A stretch of DNA of 64,000 bases from Streptoverticillium olivoreticuli subsp. olivoreticuli (GCF_003391135.1 NZ_CP031455.1:4557001-4621000), one strand, 5' to 3'; counted from the first letter of the stretch, positions 9,023-17,745 are shown. Translations and numbers: made by a program. Notes: a model not told the origin generated them from the sequence alone.

Positions 9023-9499
9023 CTAAGCCCGATTTGTGACGGCGCGTGGCGACTCGAAAGCGCCGACCCACGGAGTCTGTCCCCGGTCGACCTCGCACCA
9101 GATCCGCTTGCCCGCGCCCTCGGGCTGCCAGCCCCAGCGGTCGGCGAGGCCGTCCACCAGCTCCAGGCCCCTGCCGCCGGTGTCGTCGCCCTCGGCCCGC
9201 CGTGGGCGCGGGGGGCGGGCGCTGATGTCGGCGACCTCCACGCGCACGGTGCCCGCGCAGAACCCGGCCGCACCGGAGGAGCCGCCCGCGTCCGGGAAGA
9301 GCATGCGCAGCACGGCCGGACAGCCGGTGTGCACCACGGCGTTGGTGACCAGTTCCGAGATGAGCAGGATCAGCGTCTCCGCCAGGGGCTCATCGACGCC
9401 TATGCCGGAACCGGCCAGTCGGGACCTTGCCCACCTACGGGCCCGTCCCACCTCCGCGGGATCGGCCCGGACCTCCATCTGCATCTGAAGCACCTGCAC
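9023..9499 (-). CDS. HATPase-type ATP-binding regulatory protein
   Basis: 158-residue stand-alone histidine-kinase-like ATPase domain of the anti-sigma/RsbW-like group abundant in Streptomyces. The N-box LISELVTNAVVHTG (about 48-61) and the G1-box GGRGLELVDGLADRWG (about 110-125) are both present; no kinase dimerisation or sensor part exists. Such proteins phosphorylate or sequester anti-anti-sigma partners, or act alone in unknown ways. Start ambiguous: GTG at 9499 is used, but an ATG at 9484 is equally plausible. No anti-anti-sigma or sigma gene is adjacent. It lies inside the catabolic region without an evident link to it. Confidence 0.8.
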   Translation of the reverse strand: MQVLQMQMEVRADPAEVGRARRWARSRLAGSGIGVDEPLAETLILLISELVTNAVVHTGCPAVLRMLFPDAGGSSGAAGFCAGTVRVEVADISARPPRPRRAEGDDTGGRGLELVDGLADRWGWQPEGAGKRIWCEVDRGQTPWVGAFESPRAVTNRA

Positions 9500-9912
9500 C
9501 GCTCACACCATCCGAACCGGCGGACACAACGCCTCGCGTCTCCGAGGGGTCACGGAACGTGATCCCGCTCCGAGACAGCATGGTTGACGCACAGTCACCC
9601 CAACAAGCGCTTCGGGCATATTCCGGCGCAAAGGAGTATGCGTACTGCATACTGTGCGACGCGCGTTGCGGAGACTCGAACATCGGAGGGCCACAGGCCC
9701 CGTTCCGACACGAGCGTCAGACATTTTCTCACCCGGCGTCGCCACATGGACAACACCTGGCTTGCTGCGCCTCTGAACCACTCGCATCCAAGGGAGAGTA
9801 CCCGAGGGCGGGACCGACTCCACCCAGTGACGAGTAACACATAGGACACAGCCTGATATCGACGTTCTGTGATCGGTTATGTATGACATGACCGGCATTT
9901 CACCCATGCCGA
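9500..9912. other. Regulatory-looking intergenic region
   Basis: 413 bp upstream of the ATP-binding gene and downstream of the paired acyl-CoA dehydrogenases. It is less GC-rich than its surroundings and contains the 19-bp palindrome listed separately. A 149-codon open frame crosses it on the minus strand, but has no family features, so I do not call it. Confidence 0.5.
9635..9653. promoter_or_regulatory. Perfect 19-bp palindrome, possible operator
   Basis: AGTATGC, 5-nt spacer, GCATACT: perfect 7-bp arms in an AT-richer stretch 136 bp upstream of the ATP-binding gene start. The symmetry fits a dimeric repressor site; the cognate protein is unknown. Confidence 0.45.
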
Positions 9913-10998
9913 TTAAGCCAGGACATTTTCGCCGCCTTCGGTGCCCCACCAAACATCTGGCGCATTTTCCTCAGCGGCGTCCATCAACAGTTCATTCGCA
10001 AGGAATTCCTCCGATTCTTCGGTCGACTGCCACTGAAATGCCCTGACCCAGGCACGTTTGAGATGCAGATGAATGTCAGCTTCCCATGTGAAGCCCAGGC
10101 CACTGTGCACTTGCAGACAGTCACGGGCATTGCGGATAGCAGCACTGTCCGCAAGCAGCTTCGCGGCGGCGATCTCGGCGGGATCCTCGGTCAGTGACGC
10201 GGCGTAGACACTCGCGCGAGCGAGGTCCGTGCGTACGAGCATCTGCGCGCACAGATGTTGCACGGCCTGGAAGGCACCGACCGGGCGGCCGAACTGGGTG
10301 CGGCGCCGGGCGTGGGAGACGGCGAGCGTGATGGCGCCCCGGGCGCTGCCGAGTTGCTGGGCCGCGGTCAGCAAGGCCGCTTCGCGACGCAGGCGTGCGG
10401 CATCGGCGGATGTGTCAATGACGCCTGGGCACACGGGAGGTGGCGGGTCCACGCGGTGCAGGGGCGTGAGCGGGTCGACGGAGCGGAAGGGGCGGGCCCG
10501 TAAGGCGCGTGGCCCCGCACCGGCCTCCATGGGCAGCAGCCGGGCGGTGTCGCTGGTGAGCAGCAGCACGGCGTCCGAGGACGTGAGGTGTTCGGCGACG
10601 CCCGGCCCGTCCAGGGCGGTGACGATCCGGGTGCCGTCGGCGGCGCCGGGTACCAGGCCCGCGGCAAGGTGGGTGGCGGCCAGGGGGCCGGGCAGCAGGG
10701 CCCGCCCCGCCTCCTCGAAGAGGAGTACGGCTTCGGGCAGGCCGAGGCCCGATCCGCCGTCCTTCTCGGCCAGCCGCAGCGCGAAGAAGCCGGCTTCCCC
10801 GAGCGCGCGCCACACCTTCCGGTCCGGGCCGGGGTCCGCGGCGCCATGAGCCTCCGGCGCCCCCTGCGCCCCGTCGAGGGCGGGCGGAGCGTCCACCGCG
10901 GCCCGCAGCTTCTCGCGCGGGTACCGGGCCGCCAGGAGCGTGCGCATACCCGCCTGCAGGGCGCGCTGGTCGTCGCCCAGCCGGAAGTCCACGGTCAC
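9913..10998 (-). CDS. Acyl-CoA dehydrogenase, short partner subunit
   Basis: 361-residue acyl-CoA dehydrogenase-family protein. It has the helical N-domain (LGDDQRALQAGMRTLLAAR; KDGGSGLGLPEAVLLFEEAGRALLPGP) and C-terminal helical core (TQFGRPVGAFQAVQHLCAQM; QVHSGLGFTWEADIHLHLKRAW), but lacks the GTSQIQR flavin/CoA motif of its neighbour. The GTG at 10998 overlaps the upstream gene's TGA by 4 bp, so the two are translationally coupled and probably form unequal subunits of one enzyme. This mirrors FadE28/FadE29- and ChsE-type alpha2beta2 acyl-CoA dehydrogenases of actinobacteria that act on bulky (steroid side-chain) CoA esters. The substrate here is unknown. Confidence 0.85.
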   Translation of the reverse strand: MTVDFRLGDDQRALQAGMRTLLAARYPREKLRAAVDAPPALDGAQGAPEAHGAADPGPDRKVWRALGEAGFFALRLAEKDGGSGLGLPEAVLLFEEAGRALLPGPLAATHLAAGLVPGAADGTRIVTALDGPGVAEHLTSSDAVLLLTSDTARLLPMEAGAGPRALRARPFRSVDPLTPLHRVDPPPPVCPGVIDTSADAARLRREAALLTAAQQLGSARGAITLAVSHARRRTQFGRPVGAFQAVQHLCAQMLVRTDLARASVYAASLTEDPAEIAAAKLLADSAAIRNARDCLQVHSGLGFTWEADIHLHLKRAWVRAFQWQSTEESEEFLANELLMDAAEENAPDVWWGTEGGENVLA

Positions 10999-12164
10999 CA
11001 CGCCCTGGGGAGGCCGAGGATGCGCTCGGCGACGACGTTCCGCTGGATCTGGGAGGTGCCCGCGGCGATCGTGTAGGAGAGCGAGGAGAGCCGGTCCGCC
11101 GTCCAGGCCCGGCCGGCGTCGAGGGACTCCGGGCCCAGGACCCCGGCGGCGGCCTCGTACAGCTCCTGGCGCGCTTCGGAGTAGCGCAGTTTGAAGACCG
11201 AGCCGGTCGCGCCCGGGACCCCGCTGCCACCGGTGCGTGCCGCGTGGTCCGCCTCGCTCACGTTCCACTGGGTGAGCCGCCACAGCGCCGTGAACTCGGC
11301 GTTGAGCCGCCCCAGGCGGCGGCGGAGGACGGCGTCGTCCCAGCGGCCGTTCGCGCGGGCCGCGCGGGCGAGCCGGGTGAGGGTGCGGCGGCAGGCGACG
11401 ACCTCGCCCGCGAAGGCCGTGCCGCGTTCGAAAGCGAGGGTGACCATGGTGACGCGCCATCCGTCGTTCTCCGCGCCGACCCGGTTGCCGACGGGTACCC
11501 GCACGCCGTCGAGGAAGACCTCGGCGAATTCGTCGGACCCGGCGAGGGTCCGCAGGGGCCGTACGGTCACGCCGGGGGCGTCCATCGGCAGGGCGAGCCA
11601 GGTGATGCCCCGGTGCTTCGGGGCCGAGGGGTCGGTGCGGACGAGCAGTTCGCACCAGTCGGCGACCTCGGCGTGCGAGGTCCAGAGCTTGCTGCCGGTG
11701 ACGACGTAGGAGTCACCGTCGAGGACGGCGCGGGTGCGCAGGGCGGCGAGGTCGGAGCCCGCCTCGGGTTCCGAGAAGCCCTGGCACCAGATCTCGTCGC
11801 CGCGCAGGATGGGCGGGAGCCAGCGGGCCCGTTGGGCGGCGGTGCCTTCCGCGGCGATGGTGGGCCCTGCGTGCAGCAGGCCGACGAAATTGGCGCCCAC
11901 ATAGGGGGCGCCGGCCCGTTCGGTCTCCTCCAGGAAGATCAGGTGCTGCGTCGGGCCGGCGCCGCGGCCACCGGCGTCGGAGGGCCAGTGCAGTCCCGCG
12001 TAACCGGCGTCGTACAAGGCCCGTTGCCAGGCGCAGTCGAAGGCGCGCCGGGCCGGCCAGTCCGTGGCGGGCGGCCGTGGCGGCAGCTTCGGCAGTGTCT
12101 CGCGCAGCCAGGCTCGCAGCCCGTGCCGGAAGGCTTCCTCTTCTTCCGTGCCGCTGAGGTCCAT
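10995..12164 (-). CDS. Acyl-CoA dehydrogenase, catalytic-type subunit
   Basis: 389-residue FAD-dependent acyl-CoA dehydrogenase. Motifs: WCQGFSEPEAGSDLAALRTRA in the middle beta domain, GSKLWTSHAEVADWCELLVRT, and the C-terminal AAGTSQIQRNVVAERILGLP. It precedes and overlaps the shorter partner gene by 4 bp and follows the amidohydrolase by 6 bp, so amidohydrolase and both dehydrogenase genes form one operon. Probably supplies the FAD/CoA-binding residues missing from the partner in a heteromeric complex; the alternative is two independent homomeric enzymes. Confidence 0.88.
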   Translation of the reverse strand: MDLSGTEEEEAFRHGLRAWLRETLPKLPPRPPATDWPARRAFDCAWQRALYDAGYAGLHWPSDAGGRGAGPTQHLIFLEETERAGAPYVGANFVGLLHAGPTIAAEGTAAQRARWLPPILRGDEIWCQGFSEPEAGSDLAALRTRAVLDGDSYVVTGSKLWTSHAEVADWCELLVRTDPSAPKHRGITWLALPMDAPGVTVRPLRTLAGSDEFAEVFLDGVRVPVGNRVGAENDGWRVTMVTLAFERGTAFAGEVVACRRTLTRLARAARANGRWDDAVLRRRLGRLNAEFTALWRLTQWNVSEADHAARTGGSGVPGATGSVFKLRYSEARQELYEAAAGVLGPESLDAGRAWTADRLSSLSYTIAAGTSQIQRNVVAERILGLPRAW

Positions 12165-12170
12165 GGGCGG

Positions 12171-13370
12171 TCACCTGCCCGTCCGGTCGAGATCGAGTCC
12201 GAGCATGCGGATGGCGTTGCCGCGCATCAGCTTGTGGACGGTCTCGTCGTCCAGGCCACGCACGTGGTCGAGTGCGACGTCCTTGGTGTGGGGGAAGGTC
12301 GAGTCGACATGGGGGTAGTCGGTCTCGAAGGTGGCGTTGTCGCGGCCCACCGCATCGAGTGACGCGATGCCGTGTTTGTCGCGGAAGAAGCAGCAGAAGA
12401 TCTGCCGGTAGTAGTAGGTGGAGGGCGGTTCGGGGATCAGGTCCCGCACGCCGCCCCAGGCGCGGTGTTCGCGCCATACGTCGTCGGCGCGCTCCAGGGC
12501 GTACGGGATCCATCCCATCTGGCCTTCGCTGTAGGCGAGTTTGAGGCGGGGGAAGCGCACCAGCACGCCGCTGAAGAGGAAGTCGGCCAGCGATGCCATG
12601 GCGTTGTTGAAGGACAGGGTCGCCTGCACCGCGACCGGGGCGTCCGGTGAGGCGGCGGGCATCTGCGAGGACGATCCGATGTGCATGTTGACGACGGTGT
12701 CCGTCTCCTGGCAGGCGGCGAAGAAGGGGTCCCAGTGGCCGGAGTGGATGCTGGGCAGGCCCAGGTGGGTGGGGATCTCGCTGAAGGTCACGGCGCGCAC
12801 GCCCCGCGCCGCGTTGCGGTGGATCTCGGCGACGGCGAGACCGATGTCCCACAGCGGGATGAGACAGAGCGGGATGAGCCGGCCGCCGCTGTCGCCGCAC
12901 CACTCCTCGACCATCCAGTCGTTGTAGGCCCGCACGCAGGCGAGCGCGACCTCCTTGTCCCGGGCCTCCGCGAAGGTCTGGCCGCAGAACCGGGGGAAGG
13001 TCGGGAAGCACAGGGAGGCCTCGACGTGGTTGAGGTCCATGTCCTTGAGGCGCTCCGCCGGGTCCCAGCAGCCGGGCCGCATCTCCTGCCTGGTGATGCC
13101 GTCCAGGGTCATGTCGTCGCGGTCGAAGCCGACGGCGGCGATGTTGCGCTTGTACGGGAAGGCGAGGTCCTCGTAGATCCACCAGTCGGCGGGCGGGCCG
13201 TCGGGGTCCATGGTGACGACGTATTTGCCGCCGGTGTAGGCGAGTTCGCCGATCCCGGTGGTGACCGGGCGGGGGCCGCGGTCGCGGTGGCGGGCGGGGA
13301 GCCAGGAGGCGAAGAGGTGGGCCGGTTCGATCACATGGTCGTCGACGCTGACGATGCGGGGCAGTTCCAC
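12171..13370 (-). CDS. Amidohydrolase-family (COG2159-type) metal-dependent hydrolase
   Basis: 399-residue TIM-barrel hydrolase of the amidohydrolase 2 family, which includes aminocarboxymuconate-semialdehyde decarboxylase-like enzymes. The N-terminal metal motif is VDDHVIEP (in place of the classical HxH), NMHIGSSSQ carries a central His, and the C-terminal ETDYPHVDSTFP motif carries the metal Asp and a His. It starts the operon with two acyl-CoA dehydrogenases and lies divergent from the acyl-CoA ligase. A perfect palindrome lies 19 bp upstream of the start. Likely a decarboxylase or hydrolase of a cyclic CoA-pathway intermediate; inference only. Confidence 0.85.
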   Translation of the reverse strand: MELPRIVSVDDHVIEPAHLFASWLPARHRDRGPRPVTTGIGELAYTGGKYVVTMDPDGPPADWWIYEDLAFPYKRNIAAVGFDRDDMTLDGITRQEMRPGCWDPAERLKDMDLNHVEASLCFPTFPRFCGQTFAEARDKEVALACVRAYNDWMVEEWCGDSGGRLIPLCLIPLWDIGLAVAEIHRNAARGVRAVTFSEIPTHLGLPSIHSGHWDPFFAACQETDTVVNMHIGSSSQMPAASPDAPVAVQATLSFNNAMASLADFLFSGVLVRFPRLKLAYSEGQMGWIPYALERADDVWREHRAWGGVRDLIPEPPSTYYYRQIFCCFFRDKHGIASLDAVGRDNATFETDYPHVDSTFPHTKDVALDHVRGLDDETVHKLMRGNAIRMLGLDLDRTGR

Positions 13371-13388
13371 GGCGGCCCTCCAGCTTAT

Positions 13389-13403
13389 CTGACGCTCCGT
13401 CAG
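13389..13403. promoter_or_regulatory. Probable TetR-type operator (site 2)
   Basis: CTGACGCTCCGTCAG: perfect 6-bp arms around a 3-nt centre, placed between the divergent amidohydrolase and acyl-CoA ligase genes. It closely resembles the palindrome at 7659-7673, implying a shared regulator. Confidence 0.65.
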
Positions 13404-13499
13404 AATCGAGGCTAGCCCGCGCGCTCTGGACCGACAAGCCGTGGCGCCCTACGCTTCGCGCCATGCCTGACGCCGGGGCAGCGGAAGCGGGGAGCCTCC

Positions 13500-15074
13500 A
13501 TGACCGGTACCGATGACGACCTCACCGCCTCCCGCACCCTGTGGGAGCTGCTCGGGCGCCGCGCCGCACGCACCCCCGACGCCCTCGCGCTCGTCCAGGG
13601 CGACGATCCCGACTCCACCGGGGCGGACCGGCGGCTGACCTTCGGCGCCCTGCGCGAGCAGGCGGAGCGGACGGCGGCAGGGCTGTACGAGCTCGGGGTC
13701 CGTCCCGGCGACACGGTCGCCTGGCAGCTGCCCACGCGCATCGAGACCGTCGTGCTGTCCTTCGCCCTGGCCCGCCTGGGCGCCGTGCAGACGCCTCTCG
13801 TCCCCTTCTACCGCGACCGCGAGGCCGGTCACGCGTTGCGGGCCACCGAGGCGGGCTTCTTCGCGACTCCCGGCGTGTGGCGGGGCTACGACCACGCGGC
13901 CATGGCCTTCAGGCTTGCGCTCCGGCTGCCCACCCCGCCGCTGGTGTTCACGGCGTACGACACGCTCCCGCAAGGGGACCCGGCGGTCCTTCCGCCACCG
14001 CCCCACGACGGCACCGCGGTCCGCTGGGTCTACTGGACGTCCGGCACGACCGCCGATCCCAAGGGCGTCCTGCACACGGACCGCACCCTGATCGCCGCCG
14101 GAGCCCGTCTCGCCCGCGCGCTGCGGCCCACCCCGGCGGACATGGGCTCGATGGCCTTCCCCTACGCGCACGTGGCGGGCCCCGACTACACCGTGATGAT
14201 GCTGCTGTGCGGCTTCCCCGCGCTCCTCGTGGAGCACTTCGCGCTCCCCGCCGCGCTGGACGCCTACCGGCGCCACGGCGTCACCATCGCGGGCGGCTCC
14301 ACCGCCTTCTACTCGATGTTCCTCGCCGAACAGCGCAAGGACCCGAGCCACAGGATCGTCCCCACGCTCCGCCTCATGGCGGGAGGCGGAGCCCCCAAGC
14401 CGCCCGGGCTGTACCACGAGGTCGTCCGCGAGCTGGGCTGCCGGCTGACCCATGGCTACGGGATGACCGAAGCCCCCATGATCACCATGGGGGACCCGGA
14501 CGACACCCCGGAGAATCTCGCCACCACCGAGGGCCGCCCGGCCGCGGGCATGGAGATCCGGGTGGTCGACGCCGCCGGACTTCCCGTGCCACCGGGCGTG
14601 GACGGGGACGTACGGCTGCGCGGCGAGGCGGTCTGCCGCGGTTACCTCGATCCGGCGCAGACCGCCGAGGCGTTCGACGCGGACGGCTTCCTGCGCACCG
14701 GCGACCGCGGCCGTCTCACCGCCACCGGGCATCTCGTGCTCACCGGGCGCGCCAAGGACGTCATCATCCGCAAGGGCGAGAACATCTCGGCCCGGGAAGT
14801 GGAGCAACTCCTCCAGGCGCACCCGGCCGTCGAGGACGCCGCCGTGATCGGACTCCCCGATCCGGCGCGCGGGGAACGCGTCTGTGCCGTCGTCCAGCAG
14901 CCCGCCGGAGCGGCGCCGCTCACGCTCGACGGCATCGGCACCTATCTGCGGGGCGCGGGGCTGGCGGTGCACAAGGTCCCCGAGCAGCTGGAGCTGGTCG
15001 ACGCGCTGCCCCGCGACACGACTCTCGGCAAGGTACTCAAGCACCGGCTGCGCGAGCGCTTCTCCGACGGGTGA
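13500..15074 (+). CDS. AMP-dependent acyl-CoA ligase
   Basis: 524-residue ANL-superfamily acyl-CoA synthetase that would activate a carboxylic acid with ATP and CoA. The P-loop motif YWTSGTTADPKGVLHTD (about 178-194), the adenylate motif HGYGMTEAPM, the hinge motif GDRGRLTATGHLVLTGRAKD and the C-terminal catalytic Lys (LGKVLKHRLRERF) are all present. Sequence flavour is that of cyclohexanecarboxylate- or fatty-acid-CoA ligases (IIRKGENISAREVEQLL). Divergent from the amidohydrolase operon across the palindrome, so probably the entry step of the same pathway. It converges on the pseudokinase gene with a single base between the stops. Confidence 0.92.
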   Translation: MTGTDDDLTASRTLWELLGRRAARTPDALALVQGDDPDSTGADRRLTFGALREQAERTAAGLYELGVRPGDTVAWQLPTRIETVVLSFALARLGAVQTPLVPFYRDREAGHALRATEAGFFATPGVWRGYDHAAMAFRLALRLPTPPLVFTAYDTLPQGDPAVLPPPPHDGTAVRWVYWTSGTTADPKGVLHTDRTLIAAGARLARALRPTPADMGSMAFPYAHVAGPDYTVMMLLCGFPALLVEHFALPAALDAYRRHGVTIAGGSTAFYSMFLAEQRKDPSHRIVPTLRLMAGGGAPKPPGLYHEVVRELGCRLTHGYGMTEAPMITMGDPDDTPENLATTEGRPAAGMEIRVVDAAGLPVPPGVDGDVRLRGEAVCRGYLDPAQTAEAFDADGFLRTGDRGRLTATGHLVLTGRAKDVIIRKGENISAREVEQLLQAHPAVEDAAVIGLPDPARGERVCAVVQQPAGAAPLTLDGIGTYLRGAGLAVHKVPEQLELVDALPRDTTLGKVLKHRLRERFSDG

Positions 15075-15075
15075 C

Positions 15076-17745
15076 TCAGCGGGTCCGGTAGGTGGCGGTG
15101 GCCTGGTCGAAGTACCCGTCGACCGTGCGCTGTTCGTTCATCGGGCCGATCACCTGGAGCACGTGATAGCGGCCGCCCAGGATCATCGCGGAGTTGCGCA
15201 CATAGACCTGCCGACCGCTGCTGTCGTTCCAGTTGAACGTGCCCTCCGCCGACGCGCGCTGCCCGACGTCGATGCGGCGCAGGCCGGAGGCGCCCGACCA
15301 GGAGGACGAGCGGTAGGCGTCGAGTTCCGGTTCCTTGTCCTGCTGGTAGGCCATGGGGTCGCTGCCGAACTCGGTGACCTTGTCCCGCCCGGGCACGACG
15401 ACCAGTTGGCAGTCGCCACCGAAATAAACCACCTGGCCCCGGTCGTTCTCGCCGCGCCGCTGCCACTCCTTGGCGACGGCCACGGTGAAGCCCTTGGGAT
15501 CCTGGCGCAGGGCGAATCCCTTCGCCAGACCCTCGGCCTCGGTGGACGGCCCGTCCGAGCCCACGGACGCCTGGCCCGCCTTGCCCTCGGTGGCCGGGGC
15601 GTTGGGGACCGCGCTCGGGGCACCGGTCGTGCCGGTGTGCTCCGTCGGCGCCTTCCCCTCGCTCTTGTCGGCGCCGGGCATCAACAGCACGGCGTACAGC
15701 ACCACTCCGATCAGCACGAGCAGGATCAGCCCCAGCAGTAACCGCCCGAGGCTGAGGGGGCCGCGCCGGGTGCTGACGCGCTGCTCCTGGAGGTGCCCGG
15801 TGGTGTGGGCCCGGGCGCGCGGCTGGAGTTGGTCCTTGGCGGTCTTCTTGTGCCGCCCGTGCGCGGCCGCCGCGGAGTCCACCGCCGTGACCGGACGGCC
15901 GCGCCTGCGGCGCACGAGCTCGCCCTTGCGCCGGATGACCGGCAGCCGGTGCTGATCGGCGGGGACTCCCGGCCCGATCGAGGGCACGGTGACGGTGCGG
16001 CTGCCGATGTCGGGTTCGGGTGCCGAGCGGATGAGGGACCGCAGCCAGCCGCGCAGCTCCTCGAACTCCGGCCGCTCTGCGGGGTCCTTGCGCATGAGGG
16101 ACTCGACCACCGGCCGCAGCGCGCCGCACTCCTCGGCGTACGCGGGCGGTTCCACACAGACGAGCTGGAGGAGGTCCGCCGTGCTGTCCTCGGGGTACGG
16201 GGCATGGCCCTGCACGACGCGGAAGAGCAGGGCTCCCAGGGCCCACAGGTCGGCGGCGGGCCCGACCGGGGGGGCGAGCTGCCAGCTCTCCTGCACCGGC
16301 CACGCCTGCTCGGGCGACCAGCGTTCGGTGACGGCCCCGACCACCACCATCCGCGCCTGACGGGCCCGTTCGGCGGCGTACGCGCTTGCCGCGGAGCCCT
16401 CGCCTCCCCAGCCGCCGGGAGTGGCACCGGCCGGGGAGGCGGCCGGGCCGCCCTCACCGTCGCCGGCCGGAGCGGAGCCCTTCGCGCGGGGCGCGGGAAG
16501 CGCCGCCGCGCCCTCCGGGGACGCCGGGCCGAAGGCGCGGGGGGCACCCGGGACCGGGCGCGGTGACGGCATGCGGCCTGCCGCGGGGGCCGTGCCGCTG
16601 GCGGCGCTGCCGCCGCCCCAGGTGGAGGTGCCCGTCGGGGTGTGCGCGGCGTTCTCCGCGGCCGCCCGCGCCGCCGCGGCGCGCGCGCCCGCGCGGTATG
16701 CGGCGATGGCTCCGGCCCGTGCCGCCCGGGGGTCCTGGGGCCCTCGCGCGGGGGCGCCTGCACCGGGCTGCTGCGACGGCCCGGAGCCGTCCTGCGGCGC
16801 CCGGGGACGGGGCGGCGTACCGCCCGGCAGGAATCCGCCCGCGGCGCCCTGGTCGCGGTACGCGGACCCGCCCTGGGGGTGCCCCGCGGCGCCCGGTCTC
16901 GGCACCCGGCTCCCACCGCCGGAGGCGCCGTACGCCGACGGTCCGGTCTGCGTGGAACCCTGCGCGGGACCACTCGCCGCGCCCGGCCCGGGGCCGCCAC
17001 CCGCCGGCCGCGAAGCGCCGCCAGAGGCTCCCGCAGCGCGCCCGGGAGTTCCGCCACCGGGGCCGGGCGCACCCGGACGTGCGCCGGGCACCGCCCCGTC
17101 ACCCGTGCCTGTCGCCGGAGCCATGCCCTCCGGCACCGGGTCGTAGCCGCACAGGGCCTCTTCCGCCGCGCCCGCCGCCAGGCCGGTGAGAATGGCGCGG
17201 CCGTCGTCGCAGATGAGGACCGTGCGGGTGGTGATGTTGCGGTGGGTCCAGCCGTGGGAGTGCAGGGCGCGCAGGGCGGTGAGGACGTCGGCGGCGACTT
17301 CGGCGGCGCGATGCGGGGAGAGGGCACGCTCGGCGAGGAGCGCGGCGAGCGGACGGGCGGAGACGAGCTCGCTGATGATCCACAGGCTGCTCCCCTCCGC
17401 GAAGACGTGGAAGACCTGGTCGAGCCTGGGGTGGTCGGGAATCTGCGCGGCGGCGGTGGCGGCCGCGAGCGCGCGGCGCACCGCGGAGTCGCCGGGCCCC
17501 CGGCGGGCGGGCCCCTTGTGCGCGGGCCCCTGGTGCGCGGAAGCGGCGGGTCCGGTGCCGCGGACCTCCTCGCCCTCGCCCTCGACCTCGGCCTCCACGA
17601 CCTCCGGCAACGGGATCTGCCGGATGAGGACTTCCTGGCCGCTGTAGGTGTCGAAGGCGCGCGTCTCCACGAGCTCGAACACATCGGACGGCGGCAGCGG
17701 CAGGCGATAGCGGTCGGCGAGCACCCGTCCCGCGTAATCGTCCAC
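15076..17745 (-). CDS. Membrane Ser/Thr kinase-like protein, degenerate (pseudokinase)
   Basis: 889-residue protein with an eukaryotic-type kinase fold that appears catalytically dead. The beta3 Lys position reads VLIRQI (R42), the HRD motif is HRN (N170), and DFG is replaced by TGL (187-189). An Ala/Gly/Pro-rich stretch of roughly 270 residues (about 205-475) is inserted before the C-lobe (GPAADLWALGALLFRVVQGHAPY). One membrane helix (about 667-690, LLLGLILLVLIGVVLYAVLL) is followed by an extracellular domain of about 190 residues. GTG at 17745 follows GGGGAGG. It is downstream of an intact kinase with the same membrane plus exterior layout, so it may be its scaffold or regulator. In S. coelicolor a kinase cluster next to glpD is linked to spore-wall synthesis; orthology here is inferred. 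Confidence 0.85.
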   Translation of the reverse strand: MDDYAGRVLADRYRLPLPPSDVFELVETRAFDTYSGQEVLIRQIPLPEVVEAEVEGEGEEVRGTGPAASAHQGPAHKGPARRGPGDSAVRRALAAATAAAQIPDHPRLDQVFHVFAEGSSLWIISELVSARPLAALLAERALSPHRAAEVAADVLTALRALHSHGWTHRNITTRTVLICDDGRAILTGLAAGAAEEALCGYDPVPEGMAPATGTGDGAVPGARPGAPGPGGGTPGRAAGASGGASRPAGGGPGPGAASGPAQGSTQTGPSAYGASGGGSRVPRPGAAGHPQGGSAYRDQGAAGGFLPGGTPPRPRAPQDGSGPSQQPGAGAPARGPQDPRAARAGAIAAYRAGARAAAARAAAENAAHTPTGTSTWGGGSAASGTAPAAGRMPSPRPVPGAPRAFGPASPEGAAALPAPRAKGSAPAGDGEGGPAASPAGATPGGWGGEGSAASAYAAERARQARMVVVGAVTERWSPEQAWPVQESWQLAPPVGPAADLWALGALLFRVVQGHAPYPEDSTADLLQLVCVEPPAYAEECGALRPVVESLMRKDPAERPEFEELRGWLRSLIRSAPEPDIGSRTVTVPSIGPGVPADQHRLPVIRRKGELVRRRRGRPVTAVDSAAAAHGRHKKTAKDQLQPRARAHTTGHLQEQRVSTRRGPLSLGRLLLGLILLVLIGVVLYAVLLMPGADKSEGKAPTEHTGTTGAPSAVPNAPATEGKAGQASVGSDGPSTEAEGLAKGFALRQDPKGFTVAVAKEWQRRGENDRGQVVYFGGDCQLVVVPGRDKVTEFGSDPMAYQQDKEPELDAYRSSSWSGASGLRRIDVGQRASAEGTFNWNDSSGRQVYVRNSAMILGGRYHVLQVIGPMNEQRTVDGYFDQATATYRTR

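Noticed and set aside
9503..9952. 149-codon minus-strand frame in the intergenic gap
   Set aside because: No domain or codon-position pattern of real genes; it overlaps the end of the acyl-CoA dehydrogenase gene and the palindrome.
15726..17684. Pro/Arg-rich long open frames antisense or off-frame to the pseudokinase
   Set aside because: Composition is what off-frame reading of Ala/Gly-rich high-GC coding sequence gives.
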